From Tritonibacter mobilis (GTDB lineage: Bacteria; Pseudomonadota; Alphaproteobacteria; Rhodobacterales; Rhodobacteraceae), in the NCBI RefSeq assembly GCF_001681715.1, contig NZ_LNWY01000001.1, forward strand, positions 1-64,000: a stretch of DNA of 64,000 bases. Reading direction: 5' to 3'. How positions within the stretch are numbered: position 1 is the stretch's first letter; every line of letters begins with the position of its first letter. The notes under the pieces were generated by a model that worked only from the letters and a program-made list of their open reading frames with translations, was not told the DNA's origin and made no database searches. A program made the position numbers and the translations under genes. This document shows positions 55,725 to 63,373 of the stretch, one piece after another.

Positions 55725-56483
55725 ATGACACGAGGCTGGGACGAGCTGGACGCGGAGTTGGCGCATTGGACCACGGAGGGCCTGCGGCTACCGCTCTGGT
55801 GGCGGGATGATGATGCCATTGCACCCACGGAGGCGCTGGTCCAGCTGGGGGCATTGGCGACGCGGCTCGACCTGCCGGTGCACCTGGCGGTGATCCCCGA
55901 AACTGCGCAAGAGGAACTGGCACAGGCGGTTGCGCAATCCAGCCACCTGATCCCGGTGGTGCATGGCTGGGCGCATAAAAACCACGCCAGCGCAGATAAG
56001 AAGAAATGCGAATTTCCCAGCACCCGCCCGGTGGATGAGGCGCTCAATGCGGCGGAGCAGGGGATGGACCGCCTGAAACATCTGTTTGGTCCCGCGTTGC
56101 AGCCGATGTTCGTTCCCCCTTGGAACCGGATTTCTCCAGCCATGCTGCCCTGGCTTGCGGGTCTGAGCTTTGCTGCGGTCTCCACCTATGGGCCACGCAA
56201 GCGCGTTCAGGCCGCGCCGGGTTTGGTGCAGATCAACACCCATATCGACCCCATCGACTGGAAACATGGACGGGGTCTGGTGCCCGAAGATCACCTCCTG
56301 TCACGGTTGGTCGACACGCTCATAGCACGCCGCACCGGTCAGCAAGATAGCGCAGAGCCACTTGGCCTGCTGACGCATCACCTTGTACACAGTGACGAGG
56401 TGTGGGAGTTCTGCGAAACACTGCTGCGCCGACTGCTGGATGGCCCGGCACACCCTTGGCGTTTCAATGAAAGGATTGGCTGA
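55725..56483 (+). CDS. Polysaccharide deacetylase-like protein
   Basis: This 252-residue protein has the metal-binding start of the NodB/CE4-like fold, WWRDDDAIAP with D28-D30, and histidines H80, H84 and H87 in VVHGWAHKNHA. It may remove an acetyl group from an amino sugar in the product of the operon. I start at 55725 after a GGGGGGACGG ribosome site; an in-frame TTG at 55701 overlaps the previous stop and is the alternative. Confidence 0.8.
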   Translation: MTRGWDELDAELAHWTTEGLRLPLWWRDDDAIAPTEALVQLGALATRLDLPVHLAVIPETAQEELAQAVAQSSHLIPVVHGWAHKNHASADKKKCEFPSTRPVDEALNAAEQGMDRLKHLFGPALQPMFVPPWNRISPAMLPWLAGLSFAAVSTYGPRKRVQAAPGLVQINTHIDPIDWKHGRGLVPEDHLLSRLVDTLIARRTGQQDSAEPLGLLTHHLVHSDEVWEFCETLLRRLLDGPAHPWRFNERIG

Positions 56484-56484
56484 G

Positions 56485-56964
56485 ATGAGCCGACTGGACA
56501 GCATGCTACGCCGCCTCACTGCGCAACGCGATGGGCTGAACTGGGCCGCGCAACAGATCTCGGGCGTTGAGGGGGATGTGCTTGATCTGGGATTGGGCAA
56601 CGGGCGCACCTATGACCATCTGCGCGAGGTCATGCCGGAGCGGCGGGTCTGGGTCATTGATCGCGTCCTGCAATGCCACCCGTCTTGCGTGCCCCCTGAA
56701 GAAAACTTCCTGCAAGGCGAGGCAGAACCGATGCTGGCGCGACTTGCGGATGGCGGGCATCGGCTGGCCCTTGCACATTACGATCTTGGGTTTGGCGTCA
56801 AGGAACAGGATGTTGCCGAAGCCGCAAAACTCTCACCCGCGATTTTGCAGGTCATGGCAGCGGGAGGGCTGATCATTTCGGGTCAGCCATTGGTGGGGTT
56901 TGAGGAAATCGACGGCCCCGAAGGCATCCCCGAAGGCCGTTACATGTTCTACCGCGCCGGGTAA
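56485..56964 (+). CDS. SAM-dependent methyltransferase (class I)
   Basis: This 159-residue enzyme has the SAM-binding motif DVLDLGLGNGRTYDHLRE (32-49) and the acidic residue after strand 2 (VWVIDRVLQ). Length and motif fit small class I methyltransferases. It is the last gene of the glycosyltransferase operon and might methylate a sugar or lipid carrier. Its start follows the deacetylase stop by one base. Confidence 0.83.
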   Translation: MSRLDSMLRRLTAQRDGLNWAAQQISGVEGDVLDLGLGNGRTYDHLREVMPERRVWVIDRVLQCHPSCVPPEENFLQGEAEPMLARLADGGHRLALAHYDLGFGVKEQDVAEAAKLSPAILQVMAAGGLIISGQPLVGFEEIDGPEGIPEGRYMFYRAG

Positions 56965-57036
56965 GCCGAGATCTCTTACCCCAGCGGAGAGCCTGGCGGC
57001 TCTCAGGTTTTGCGCTTTGCTTTGCAAATCGCGGTG

Positions 57037-57071
57037 GGGCGGTGGCCGCGCCTGCGGCGCGGCCACCGCCC
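57037..57071. terminator. 16-bp GC hairpin after the glycan operon
   Basis: GGGCGGTGGCCGCGCC-TGC-GGCGCGGCCACCGCCC is a perfect 16-bp stem with a 3-base loop, about 70 bases after the methyltransferase stop. It is built like the repeat at 47538 and may be a terminator or a member of an intergenic repeat family. Confidence 0.55.
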
Positions 57072-57167
57072 GGCCCAACGCTTTTGGGGGAGGCTTTGCC
57101 TCACTCATAAAGGGGCGGGAGGTCCCCCTCCCTGCAAAACAAAGAACAGGTCAGCAGTCCTGTCAGA

Positions 57168-57187
57168 TTGTTTCGCATGCGAAACAA
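57168..57187. promoter_or_regulatory. Perfect 20-bp palindrome
   Basis: TTGTTTCGCATGCGAAACAA is identical to its reverse complement over 20 bases, an unusually long perfect palindrome. It is an operator-like element lying downstream of both flanking genes, so its target is unclear. Confidence 0.5.
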
Positions 57188-57235
57188 CAGGTCACAGAGA
57201 CTGATACTTTATGTGGGCGTTGCACATGCAGCGTA

Positions 57236-57278
57236 CGCTGACATCTGGGGATGCGCTTGCTTGCACCAGATGTCAGCG
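57236..57278. repeat. Long inverted repeat with 17-base loop
   Basis: CGCTGACATCTGG and CCAGATGTCAGCG form a perfect 13-bp stem with a 17-base loop. There is no following T tract. It may be part of an untranslated RNA, a stem for RNA processing, or an operator pair. Confidence 0.45.
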
Positions 57279-57314
57279 GACTCACCGGATCTTTAACCTA
57301 CTGAAGTATAAACT

Positions 57315-57345
57315 TAACGCGCGCCCACGTAAGGCGCGCGCGTTA
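57315..57345 (-). terminator. Terminator after phnM
   Basis: On the minus strand TAACGCGCGCGCC pairs with GGCGCGCGTTA across a 7-base loop with a 2-base bulge, about 25 bases after the phnM stop, followed by AGTTTATACTT. It is a likely end of the phnM transcript. Confidence 0.6.
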
Positions 57346-57367
57346 TCGCTTCTCAATGCCTTCCCCG

Positions 57368-58510
57368 TCAGGCGACACGCGCACCGCGCGCATAAACGGC
57401 CCGTGGCATCGGAACCCCGTCGCCAACACGGAACCGGATGAGGTCTGCGCGTTTGCCAACCTCCAGCACGCCGCGATCCGTCAAGCCAACCGCAGCAGCA
57501 GGCGCCGCTGTCACCGTCGCCATACCGCGCGCCAGATCACCCCAGATGTCACCGAGTTTGACCGCCGCCTGCAAGAGTGCCGCCGGGATGTAATCTGACG
57601 AGACGATGTCCAGCAATTCCAGATCTGCAAGCTCGCGCGCCGCGACATTGCCGGAATGCGACCCGCCGCGAATGAGGTTTGGCGCGCCCATCATCACCTT
57701 GATGCCATGGTCGTGACAGGCCCGAGCCGCCTCGACCGTGGTGGGAAACTCGGCCAGTCGAATGCCGTGGCCTGCAGAGGTGGCAACCTGCTCGGCGGTG
57801 GTGTCATCGTGGCTTGCCAGCACCGCCCCAAACCGCGCCGCCTCAGACACCGTGGCCGCTTCGTGCATATCGCCATATTGCGCGCGCAGATCTTTCAGCT
57901 CGGCCACATGGTTGATGAATTCCTCATCGGACATGCCGCGTTTGGATTTCACATATTGTTCGAGCTTGGAGATATCGCGGAACTGGCGCTGACCCGGCGT
58001 GTGGTCCATCAGGCTGACCAGCCCGACACGGTCCTCGGCGGTGAACTCCGACAGCTCCTCGGCCAGCGTTTCCGAACAGACCTCAGCGCGCAGGTGCAGG
58101 AAGTGGCTGATCTTCAGCATGTCCTTGGCGCGCAACTCCAGCATCTCGGTGGCAAGCTGGCGGGCATATTTCAGGTAGCGCCCTTTGCCGCGCGGGATCG
58201 AGCCCACGCGCATTGCATCAAATACCGTGGTGATCCCGGTGGAGGCCAGTTCCGCGTCATGGGCCACCAGCGCTGCCGCGTGGGGCCAGTCGACGCCGGG
58301 GCGCGGTTCGATGTGGCGTTCCAGATTGTCCGTGTGCAGCTCCACCAGACCGGGGCTGAGGAAATCGCCCTCAAGATCCACCGCACCGGCAGGGACAGTG
58401 GTGCCCTCGGAGATGTCGGCAATCACGCCTTGGCTGATTTTCAAGCTACCTGTGCGGGTTTCACCTGCAAGGATCAGCGTGGCATTGGCAAGGATCAACT
58501 CTTGTGTCAT
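57368..58510 (-). CDS. phnM: Alpha-D-ribose 1-methylphosphonate 5-triphosphate diphosphatase
   Basis: This 380-residue amidohydrolase-fold enzyme removes diphosphate from the ribose-methylphosphonate triphosphate made by PhnGHIL before PhnJ cuts the C-P bond. Features are VELHTDNLERHIEPRPGVDW (metal-binding histidine), ITTVFDAMRVG and SDYIPAALLQAAV near the C-terminus. I start at 58510 (MTQELILANATLIL). It is separated from the rest of the minus-strand phn genes by the plus-strand DUF1045 gene, so it needs its own promoter or read-through. Confidence 0.93.
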   Translation of the reverse strand: MTQELILANATLILAGETRTGSLKISQGVIADISEGTTVPAGAVDLEGDFLSPGLVELHTDNLERHIEPRPGVDWPHAAALVAHDAELASTGITTVFDAMRVGSIPRGKGRYLKYARQLATEMLELRAKDMLKISHFLHLRAEVCSETLAEELSEFTAEDRVGLVSLMDHTPGQRQFRDISKLEQYVKSKRGMSDEEFINHVAELKDLRAQYGDMHEAATVSEAARFGAVLASHDDTTAEQVATSAGHGIRLAEFPTTVEAARACHDHGIKVMMGAPNLIRGGSHSGNVAARELADLELLDIVSSDYIPAALLQAAVKLGDIWGDLARGMATVTAAPAAAVGLTDRGVLEVGKRADLIRFRVGDGVPMPRAVYARGARVA

Positions 58511-58562
58511 CTGAAGTTCACATCTTTCGGGATAGGGAAGGCCCACGTCTTAGGAGGCCAAT

Positions 58563-59246
58563 GTGACATTTACGCGATACGCGATTTATTATGCGCCCCC
58601 CGCCGAGGCGGCGTGGAGCAAATGGGCAACCGGCTGGCTCGGTTGGGATATGGAGGCGGGCTGTGCAACCGCGCTCCCCGACGCCGGGGCGTTGGATGTG
58701 GCGGCGATCACGGCAACGCCGCGCAAATACGGGCTGCATGCGACGATGAAACCGCCGATGCGGCTGGCGACAGGCACCGATGAGGACGCCCTGCGCGCAG
58801 CATGCGCGGAACTGGCCGCCACCCGCGCCCCGGTCCGTCTGGAGGGTTTGCAGGTGGAACGTCTGGGCCGGTTTCTGGCGCTGCGCCCGCTTGGGGATGT
58901 GCACGCGCTCAATGCGCTGGCAGCGGCTTGCGTGACCGAGCTTGACACCTTTCGCGCACCCGCTCCCGATGCAGAGATCGAGAAACGCCGGGCAGCGGGT
59001 CTGAGCGCTGAGCAGGACACAAACCTCATCCAGTGGGGGTATCCTTATGTGCTGGATCAGTTCCGTTTTCACATCACCCTCACCGGCAAGCTGCCCAAGG
59101 GCGATCTGCCTGCGGTCGAGGACTACCTCGCGACCGAACTGGCACCGCTGTTGCCACAGCCCTTTGAGATCAACGATCTGGCGCTGATGGGCGAGGCCGA
59201 GGATGGGCGTTTTCACCTGATCCAACGCTACCCCCTCTTGGCCTGA
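58563..59246 (+). CDS. DUF1045 phosphonate-locus protein (2H phosphoesterase-like)
   Basis: This 227-residue protein matches the family found in phosphonate operons. Two HxT motifs, H59-A-T (GLHATMKPP) and H170-I-T (FRFHITLTG), mark the 2H phosphoesterase superfamily, which hydrolyses cyclic phosphates. A role in opening the cyclic phosphate product of C-P lyase, in place of PhnP, is plausible inference. It uses a GTG start 5 bases after TAGGAGG. It faces opposite to the phn operon: divergent from phnM and overlapping the end of phnN by 19 bases. Confidence 0.88.
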   Translation: MTFTRYAIYYAPPAEAAWSKWATGWLGWDMEAGCATALPDAGALDVAAITATPRKYGLHATMKPPMRLATGTDEDALRAACAELAATRAPVRLEGLQVERLGRFLALRPLGDVHALNALAAACVTELDTFRAPAPDAEIEKRRAAGLSAEQDTNLIQWGYPYVLDQFRFHITLTGKLPKGDLPAVEDYLATELAPLLPQPFEINDLALMGEAEDGRFHLIQRYPLLA

Positions 59247-59800
59247 ATGATCGACTGAGCCTGGACGATCGCGGCGCAAAGATCGCCGCTGTTGTCCACC
59301 TCATAGACCTGTTTCAGCCCCTCGGGCAGCGCGAGGCTGGCGCGTGCAAGGCGGCGTTTGACCTCATCGGCATCCTCGCGCCCGCGGCCTGCCAGCCGCT
59401 CTGCCAGAACCTCTGGCCGGGCGGTGACGGAAATCACGCGGAAGTCGTCAAACACCTCCTGCGCTTGCAAAAGCACCGCGCGTGACAGGTTCACCAGCAC
59501 ACCGGACGCGCCGATGCGCAGTTTCTCGATGTCGCGCGGCACGCCGTAGCGCAGCCCATGGGCATTCCAGTGAAGCGCAAAGACATCCGCCTCGACCAGC
59601 GCCGCGAACTCGGCCTCGCTGACGGGTTGATAATCCTCCCCCCCGGCCTCTGGCGCGCGCGTGATGACGCGGCGCATGCTGCGCAGGCGCGGATCGGCCA
59701 CGGCAAGGCCGCTCATCAGACTGTCTTTGCCGACGCCCGAGGGGCCGACAACGGCAATCACCGGCCCTTTTGCGGGGGTTATGTCGGCAGGCGCGCTCAT
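59228..59800 (-). CDS. phnN: Ribose 1,5-bisphosphokinase
   Basis: This 190-residue kinase converts ribose 1,5-bisphosphate to PRPP, the last step recovering the ribose used in C-P lyase. It has the P-loop GPSGVGKDSLM (18-28) and guanylate-kinase-like motifs (RVITRAPEAGGEDYQPVSE). Its start overlaps the phnL stop by 4 bases. Its 3' end overlaps the convergent DUF1045 gene. Confidence 0.92.
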   Translation of the reverse strand: MSAPADITPAKGPVIAVVGPSGVGKDSLMSGLAVADPRLRSMRRVITRAPEAGGEDYQPVSEAEFAALVEADVFALHWNAHGLRYGVPRDIEKLRIGASGVLVNLSRAVLLQAQEVFDDFRVISVTARPEVLAERLAGRGREDADEVKRRLARASLALPEGLKQVYEVDNSGDLCAAIVQAQSIIQAKRG

Positions 59801-60501
59801 GCGGCGGCCTTGGGCGCAAAGGCCGAGACATCAATGAAACGGTCGCAGACCTGTTCACGGGCGGATTCGTCGTGGAAGATGCCGATGATGGCCGCGCCGC
59901 GCTCCTTGGCGGTCTCAATGAGGTTCAGCACGGTTGCGCGGTTCTGCGCATCCAGGCTAGCGGTCGGCTCGTCGAGCAGCATCGCCGGGTAGTCATAGGC
60001 AAAGCCGCGCGCGATATTGACCCGCTGCTGTTCGCCACCGGAGAAGGTTGTGGGGCTCAGGGTCCAGAGACGCTCGGGAATATTGAGCTGCGCCAGAAGC
60101 GACGCCGCGCGGTCGCGGGCTTTTTCCACCGGGGTGCCAACGGACAGAAGCGGCTCTGCCACCACATCCAGCGTCGAGACCCGTGGCACCACCCGCAGGA
60201 ACTGGCTGACATAGCCCAGTGTCTTGCGGCGCAGTTCCAGAATTTCGCGCGGCTCGGCATTGGCGACATCCAGCCCGCCAATCATGATATGGCCGGAGGC
60301 GGCAAGGTAATTGCCGTAAATCAGCCGCATCAGGGTCGATTTCCCGGCGCCCGAGGCACCGATCAGCCCGACACATTCGCCGGGGTTCACCGAAAGGGTG
60401 GCCCCTTCCATCACGGGGATCAGGGCGCTGCCCTGATTGTGCAGCGTGAAGGTCTTGGAGACATTTTGAATGTCGATCATAGGAGAGTAAGACGCGGTCA
60501 T
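59797..60501 (-). CDS. phnL: C-P lyase pathway ATP-binding protein PhnL
   Basis: This 234-residue ABC-type ATPase acts in the first C-P lyase step with PhnG, PhnH and PhnI. It begins IDIQNVSKTFTLHNQG like other PhnL and has Walker A GASGAGKST, signature FSGGEQQRVNIARG and Walker B MLLDEPTAS. I choose 60501 as start because it overlaps the upstream stop (ATGA) and has an AAGG ribosome site; a second ATG at 60480 lacks both. Confidence 0.94.
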   Translation of the reverse strand: MTASYSPMIDIQNVSKTFTLHNQGSALIPVMEGATLSVNPGECVGLIGASGAGKSTLMRLIYGNYLAASGHIMIGGLDVANAEPREILELRRKTLGYVSQFLRVVPRVSTLDVVAEPLLSVGTPVEKARDRAASLLAQLNIPERLWTLSPTTFSGGEQQRVNIARGFAYDYPAMLLDEPTASLDAQNRATVLNLIETAKERGAAIIGIFHDESAREQVCDRFIDVSAFAPKAAA

Positions 60502-61442
60502 AGCCAGCCTTTCCATCGGAAGAAGAGAAGCGTGCCGAGCGCAGAGAACCCCATCAATCCGGTGGCGATCAGCCAGCCGAAATCGGAGTGCAGCCCCGGC
60601 AGAAATTCGAAGTTCATGCCATAGACAGATGCCACCAGCGTCGGCGGCAGAAAGATCACGGCCACCACGGAGACAATGCGCCCCGTGATGCCCTGTTCGA
60701 GCGTGACCATGCCGAGGATCACATCGGTGAGATGCGAGATCCGCCCGGAGAGAAAATCCGCGTGCACCAAAAGCGCCTGAATGTCGCGGCCTGTCGCCTG
60801 AGTGAAACCGCGCAGATCCTTGGCATCATGGGTGACACCAAAGGTCGACAGCGCCCGGTCAAGCGTCAGCAAGCACTGGCGGTACTTCGCCAGCATCTCG
60901 CCCGCGCGACCAACATCGCGCAGCATCACTTCAAGCGCATCACCCCAGACGCCCTTGTCGTCAAAGAGCTTAGCCGCGCGTTCGTCCAACTCGCGCCCGA
61001 CCCCTTCAAGAAGGTCGGCCATCCGGGCGACGATCTCTTCCATCAGAGAGAGAAAAAGATGCGGCACCGTTTTGCAGCCTGCATTGCTGCCCTCCGCATG
61101 GGCGGGCAGTGTCTCAAACGGGCGCGGCGCGTGGTAGCGCACCGTGACCAGACGATCCGGCCCCAAGAGACAGGCCACCGGGCCGAAGGTGCGGTTTTTC
61201 TCCGGATCCAGCCCCGGCAGGGACACGGTCAGCACATCCACTTTGCCCGCCCGATAGAACCTGTTGGAGACCTCGATCTCCTCCATATCCGCAAGGGTCG
61301 GAACGCTGAACCCCAGCGCCTCCACCCGTGCCACCTGTTCCGGCTGGGGCCGGTAGAGATCGACCCAGTGGGCCGACTCCAGCGGGGCATCATCTGCCAG
61401 CCGGGTCAGGGTTGCGTTATCCATCGAGTAGGCAAAGAGCAT
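60498..61442 (-). CDS. CorA-family divalent cation transporter inside the phn operon
   Basis: This 314-residue protein has the CorA cytoplasmic domain, a long helix (about 145-240), and two C-terminal helices with the selectivity motif YGMN (GMN at 275-277) followed by FEFLPGL. It imports Mg, Co or Ni, or exports zinc as in ZntB. It lies between phnK (3 bases upstream) and phnL (ATGA overlap), so it is co-expressed with C-P lyase. Classical phn operons do not have it; a metal supply role for PhnM or PhnJ is inference. Confidence 0.92.
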   Translation of the reverse strand: MLFAYSMDNATLTRLADDAPLESAHWVDLYRPQPEQVARVEALGFSVPTLADMEEIEVSNRFYRAGKVDVLTVSLPGLDPEKNRTFGPVACLLGPDRLVTVRYHAPRPFETLPAHAEGSNAGCKTVPHLFLSLMEEIVARMADLLEGVGRELDERAAKLFDDKGVWGDALEVMLRDVGRAGEMLAKYRQCLLTLDRALSTFGVTHDAKDLRGFTQATGRDIQALLVHADFLSGRISHLTDVILGMVTLEQGITGRIVSVVAVIFLPPTLVASVYGMNFEFLPGLHSDFGWLIATGLMGFSALGTLLFFRWKGWL

Positions 61443-61445
61443 GTT

Positions 61446-62219
61446 TCACACCTGCAGCACTGAAGAGACCAGAAGCTGAGTATAGGCATGTTGTGGATCA
61501 TCAAGCACCTGATCCGTGAGGCCGGTTTCCACGACGTGGCCCGATTTCATGACCATCAGGCGATCCGCCAGCAGGCGCACGACCGCGAGGTCATGGGTGA
61601 CGATAATCGCCGAGAGGCCCATTTCGCGCACCAAGCCACGCAGCAGATCCAAAAGCCGCGCCTGAACCGATACATCAAGACCGCCGGTGGGTTCGTCCAT
61701 GAACACCAGACGCGGGCCAGTGACGAGGTTGCGGGCAATCTGCAAGCGTTGCTGCATACCGCCGGAGAATGCCGTGGGGCGATCATCCACCCGGCTCTCG
61801 TCGATTTCTACCCGGTCGAGCCAGTCGACGGCGCGGTCGCGGATGTTGCCATAGTGGCGGTCGCCGACGGCCATCAGACGTTCACCGATGTTGCCACCGG
61901 CAGAGACTGACATGCGCAAGCCATCGCGGGCATGCTGGTGCACAAAGGCCCAGTCGGTGCGGCCGAGCATGCGGCGCTCGGGTTCCGACATGGTGAGCGT
62001 ATCAATGGGGCCACGGTCGCGAGTGTCAAAGATCACCTCGCCGCCGTCCGTGTCCAGATGACCCGCAAGGCAGTTCAGCAAGGTGGATTTGCCGGAACCG
62101 GACTCGCCCACGATGCCCATGACTTCGCCCGGATAAAGGTCAAAGGAGACATCCGTACAGCCGATGCGATGGCCATACATCTTTTTGATATTGTTGACTT
62201 TCAGAAGGGGATGCATCAC
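61446..62219 (-). CDS. phnK: C-P lyase complex ATP-binding protein PhnK
   Basis: This 257-residue ABC-type ATPase binds the PhnGHIJ core. It has Walker A GESGSGKST, signature FSGGMQQRLQIARN, and Walker B LVFMDEPTGGLD. Residues 81-110 (RRMLGRTDWAFVHQHARDGL) match PhnK closely. The start overlaps the phnJ stop by 4 bases. Confidence 0.94.
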   Translation of the reverse strand: MMHPLLKVNNIKKMYGHRIGCTDVSFDLYPGEVMGIVGESGSGKSTLLNCLAGHLDTDGGEVIFDTRDRGPIDTLTMSEPERRMLGRTDWAFVHQHARDGLRMSVSAGGNIGERLMAVGDRHYGNIRDRAVDWLDRVEIDESRVDDRPTAFSGGMQQRLQIARNLVTGPRLVFMDEPTGGLDVSVQARLLDLLRGLVREMGLSAIIVTHDLAVVRLLADRLMVMKSGHVVETGLTDQVLDDPQHAYTQLLVSSVLQV

Positions 62220-63097
62220 GCGGCCTCCGGTCCGGTGGTGAGAGGAGCGTCCTGGCCCAGACGACCCACATGGCCCGCCTCACGCCGAGAGCGACAATAG
62301 TCGGTGTCGGAGCAGACGAACATCCGCCCGCCCTGATCATCGAGGATCACCTCGTCGAGATAGCTGTCCTCTGCGGCGCAGAGATCGCAGGGGTGGTCGG
62401 CCTTGGTGGCCTCGAACGGGTAGTCCTCGAAATCGAGAGAGACCACTTTGGTGTAGGGCGGAACCGCGTAGATACGCTGCTCCCGCCCCGCACCAAAGAG
62501 CTGGATCGCGGCCATTTCCATCTTGGGGTTGTCGAACTTCGGAATGGGAGACGGATCCATCACGTAGCGCCCTTCCACCTTCACCGGATAGGCGTAGGCG
62601 GTGGCAATGGCGCCATGTTGGCTGATGTCTTCATAGAGTTTCACATGCATGAGGCCGTATTCCTCAAGCGCGTGCATCTTGCGGGTCTCGGTTTCGCGCG
62701 GCTCCAGAAAGCGCAGGGGTTCCGGGATCGGCACCTGATAGACAATGATCTGATCCTCGCGCAGATCGGCCTCCGGTATGCGGTGGCGGGTCTGGATGAT
62801 CGAGGCTTTTTCGGTTTCCTCGGTAGTGGCGACACCTGCGGTGCGTTCAAAGAACTTACGGATAGAGACCGCGTTGGTGGTGTCATCGGCACCCTGATCA
62901 ATGACCTTGAAGGTATCATCCGGCGTCAGCGCCGCCGCAGAGACCTGCACGCCGCCGGTGCCCCAGCCATAGGGCATGGGCATTTCGCGGCTGGCAAAGG
63001 GAACCTGATAGCCGGGAATGGCCAAACCCTTGAGGATCGCGCGACGGATCATCCGCTTGGTCTGCTCGTCGAGGTATGCAAAGTTGTAGTCAGACAT
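62216..63097 (-). CDS. phnJ: C-P lyase, radical SAM catalytic subunit
   Basis: This 293-residue enzyme cleaves the carbon-phosphorus bond by radical chemistry, releasing methane or another alkane. The four cysteines C237, C240, C262 and C268 have exactly the spacing of E. coli PhnJ C241/C244/C266/C272. Near the N-terminus GLAIPGYQVPFASREMPMPY holds the region of the glycyl radical. The start follows AAGGGG. A plus-strand small gene separates it from phnI. Confidence 0.96.
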   Translation of the reverse strand: MSDYNFAYLDEQTKRMIRRAILKGLAIPGYQVPFASREMPMPYGWGTGGVQVSAAALTPDDTFKVIDQGADDTTNAVSIRKFFERTAGVATTEETEKASIIQTRHRIPEADLREDQIIVYQVPIPEPLRFLEPRETETRKMHALEEYGLMHVKLYEDISQHGAIATAYAYPVKVEGRYVMDPSPIPKFDNPKMEMAAIQLFGAGREQRIYAVPPYTKVVSLDFEDYPFEATKADHPCDLCAAEDSYLDEVILDDQGGRMFVCSDTDYCRSRREAGHVGRLGQDAPLTTGPEAA

Positions 63098-63149
63098 GTT
63101 AACGACCCCTTACCGGATTTCTGTGACCTGCATTTGAGGGCGATCCCAA

Positions 63150-63371
63150 ATGAGCTTTGAACAAAAATTGGCTTTCGCATTTGGAGGAGGTTTTTTCCTG
63201 TTGATCTATTGTCTCGTTCGGTTGGCGATTAGATTTCGCCGAGGAGATTTTGACAGCGCCCCAGCCAAAGGCGATCAAACGAAAGCGCATAATTCGATAG
63301 ATCCAATCGATGTAGCGGTCGGCACGGGACATTACGGAGGTGGTGCAATCCATAGAGACGGAGAAGATTAA
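63150..63371 (+). CDS. Small membrane protein inserted between phnI and phnJ (opposite strand)
   Basis: This 73-residue protein has a single membrane segment (about 8-28, AFAFGGGFFLLIYCLVRLAI), then a basic stop-transfer RFRRG and a polar glycine/histidine-containing tail (GTGHYGGGAIHRDGE). A GAGGG ribosome site lies 8 bases before the ATG. It is on the plus strand inside a minus-strand operon, and its GC content looks lower than that of phnI and phnJ. No family is recognised. It could be a recent insertion. Confidence 0.6.
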   Translation: MSFEQKLAFAFGGGFFLLIYCLVRLAIRFRRGDFDSAPAKGDQTKAHNSIDPIDVAVGTGHYGGGAIHRDGED

Positions 63372-63373
63372 GC

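Larger units (their letters stand above)
56965..57367. other. Intergenic region dense in inverted repeats
   Basis: The 403 bases between the glycan operon and phnM hold four separate perfect or near-perfect inverted repeats, described individually, and no credible gene. Only the first and last are explained as terminators; the middle two lie outside any promoter position I can assign. Confidence 0.6.

Noticed and set aside
57656-58783. Long plus-strand reading frame opposite phnM
   Set aside because: It is a mirror frame of phnM caused by high GC at third codon positions; it has no ribosome site and no recognisable motifs.
60588-61463. Long plus-strand frame opposite the CorA gene
   Set aside because: Antisense shadow of a gene with clear motifs; the translation has improbable composition rich in Arg, His and Gln.
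62270-63160. Long plus-strand frame opposite phnJ
   Set aside because: Antisense shadow; phnJ is certain from its cysteine pattern.
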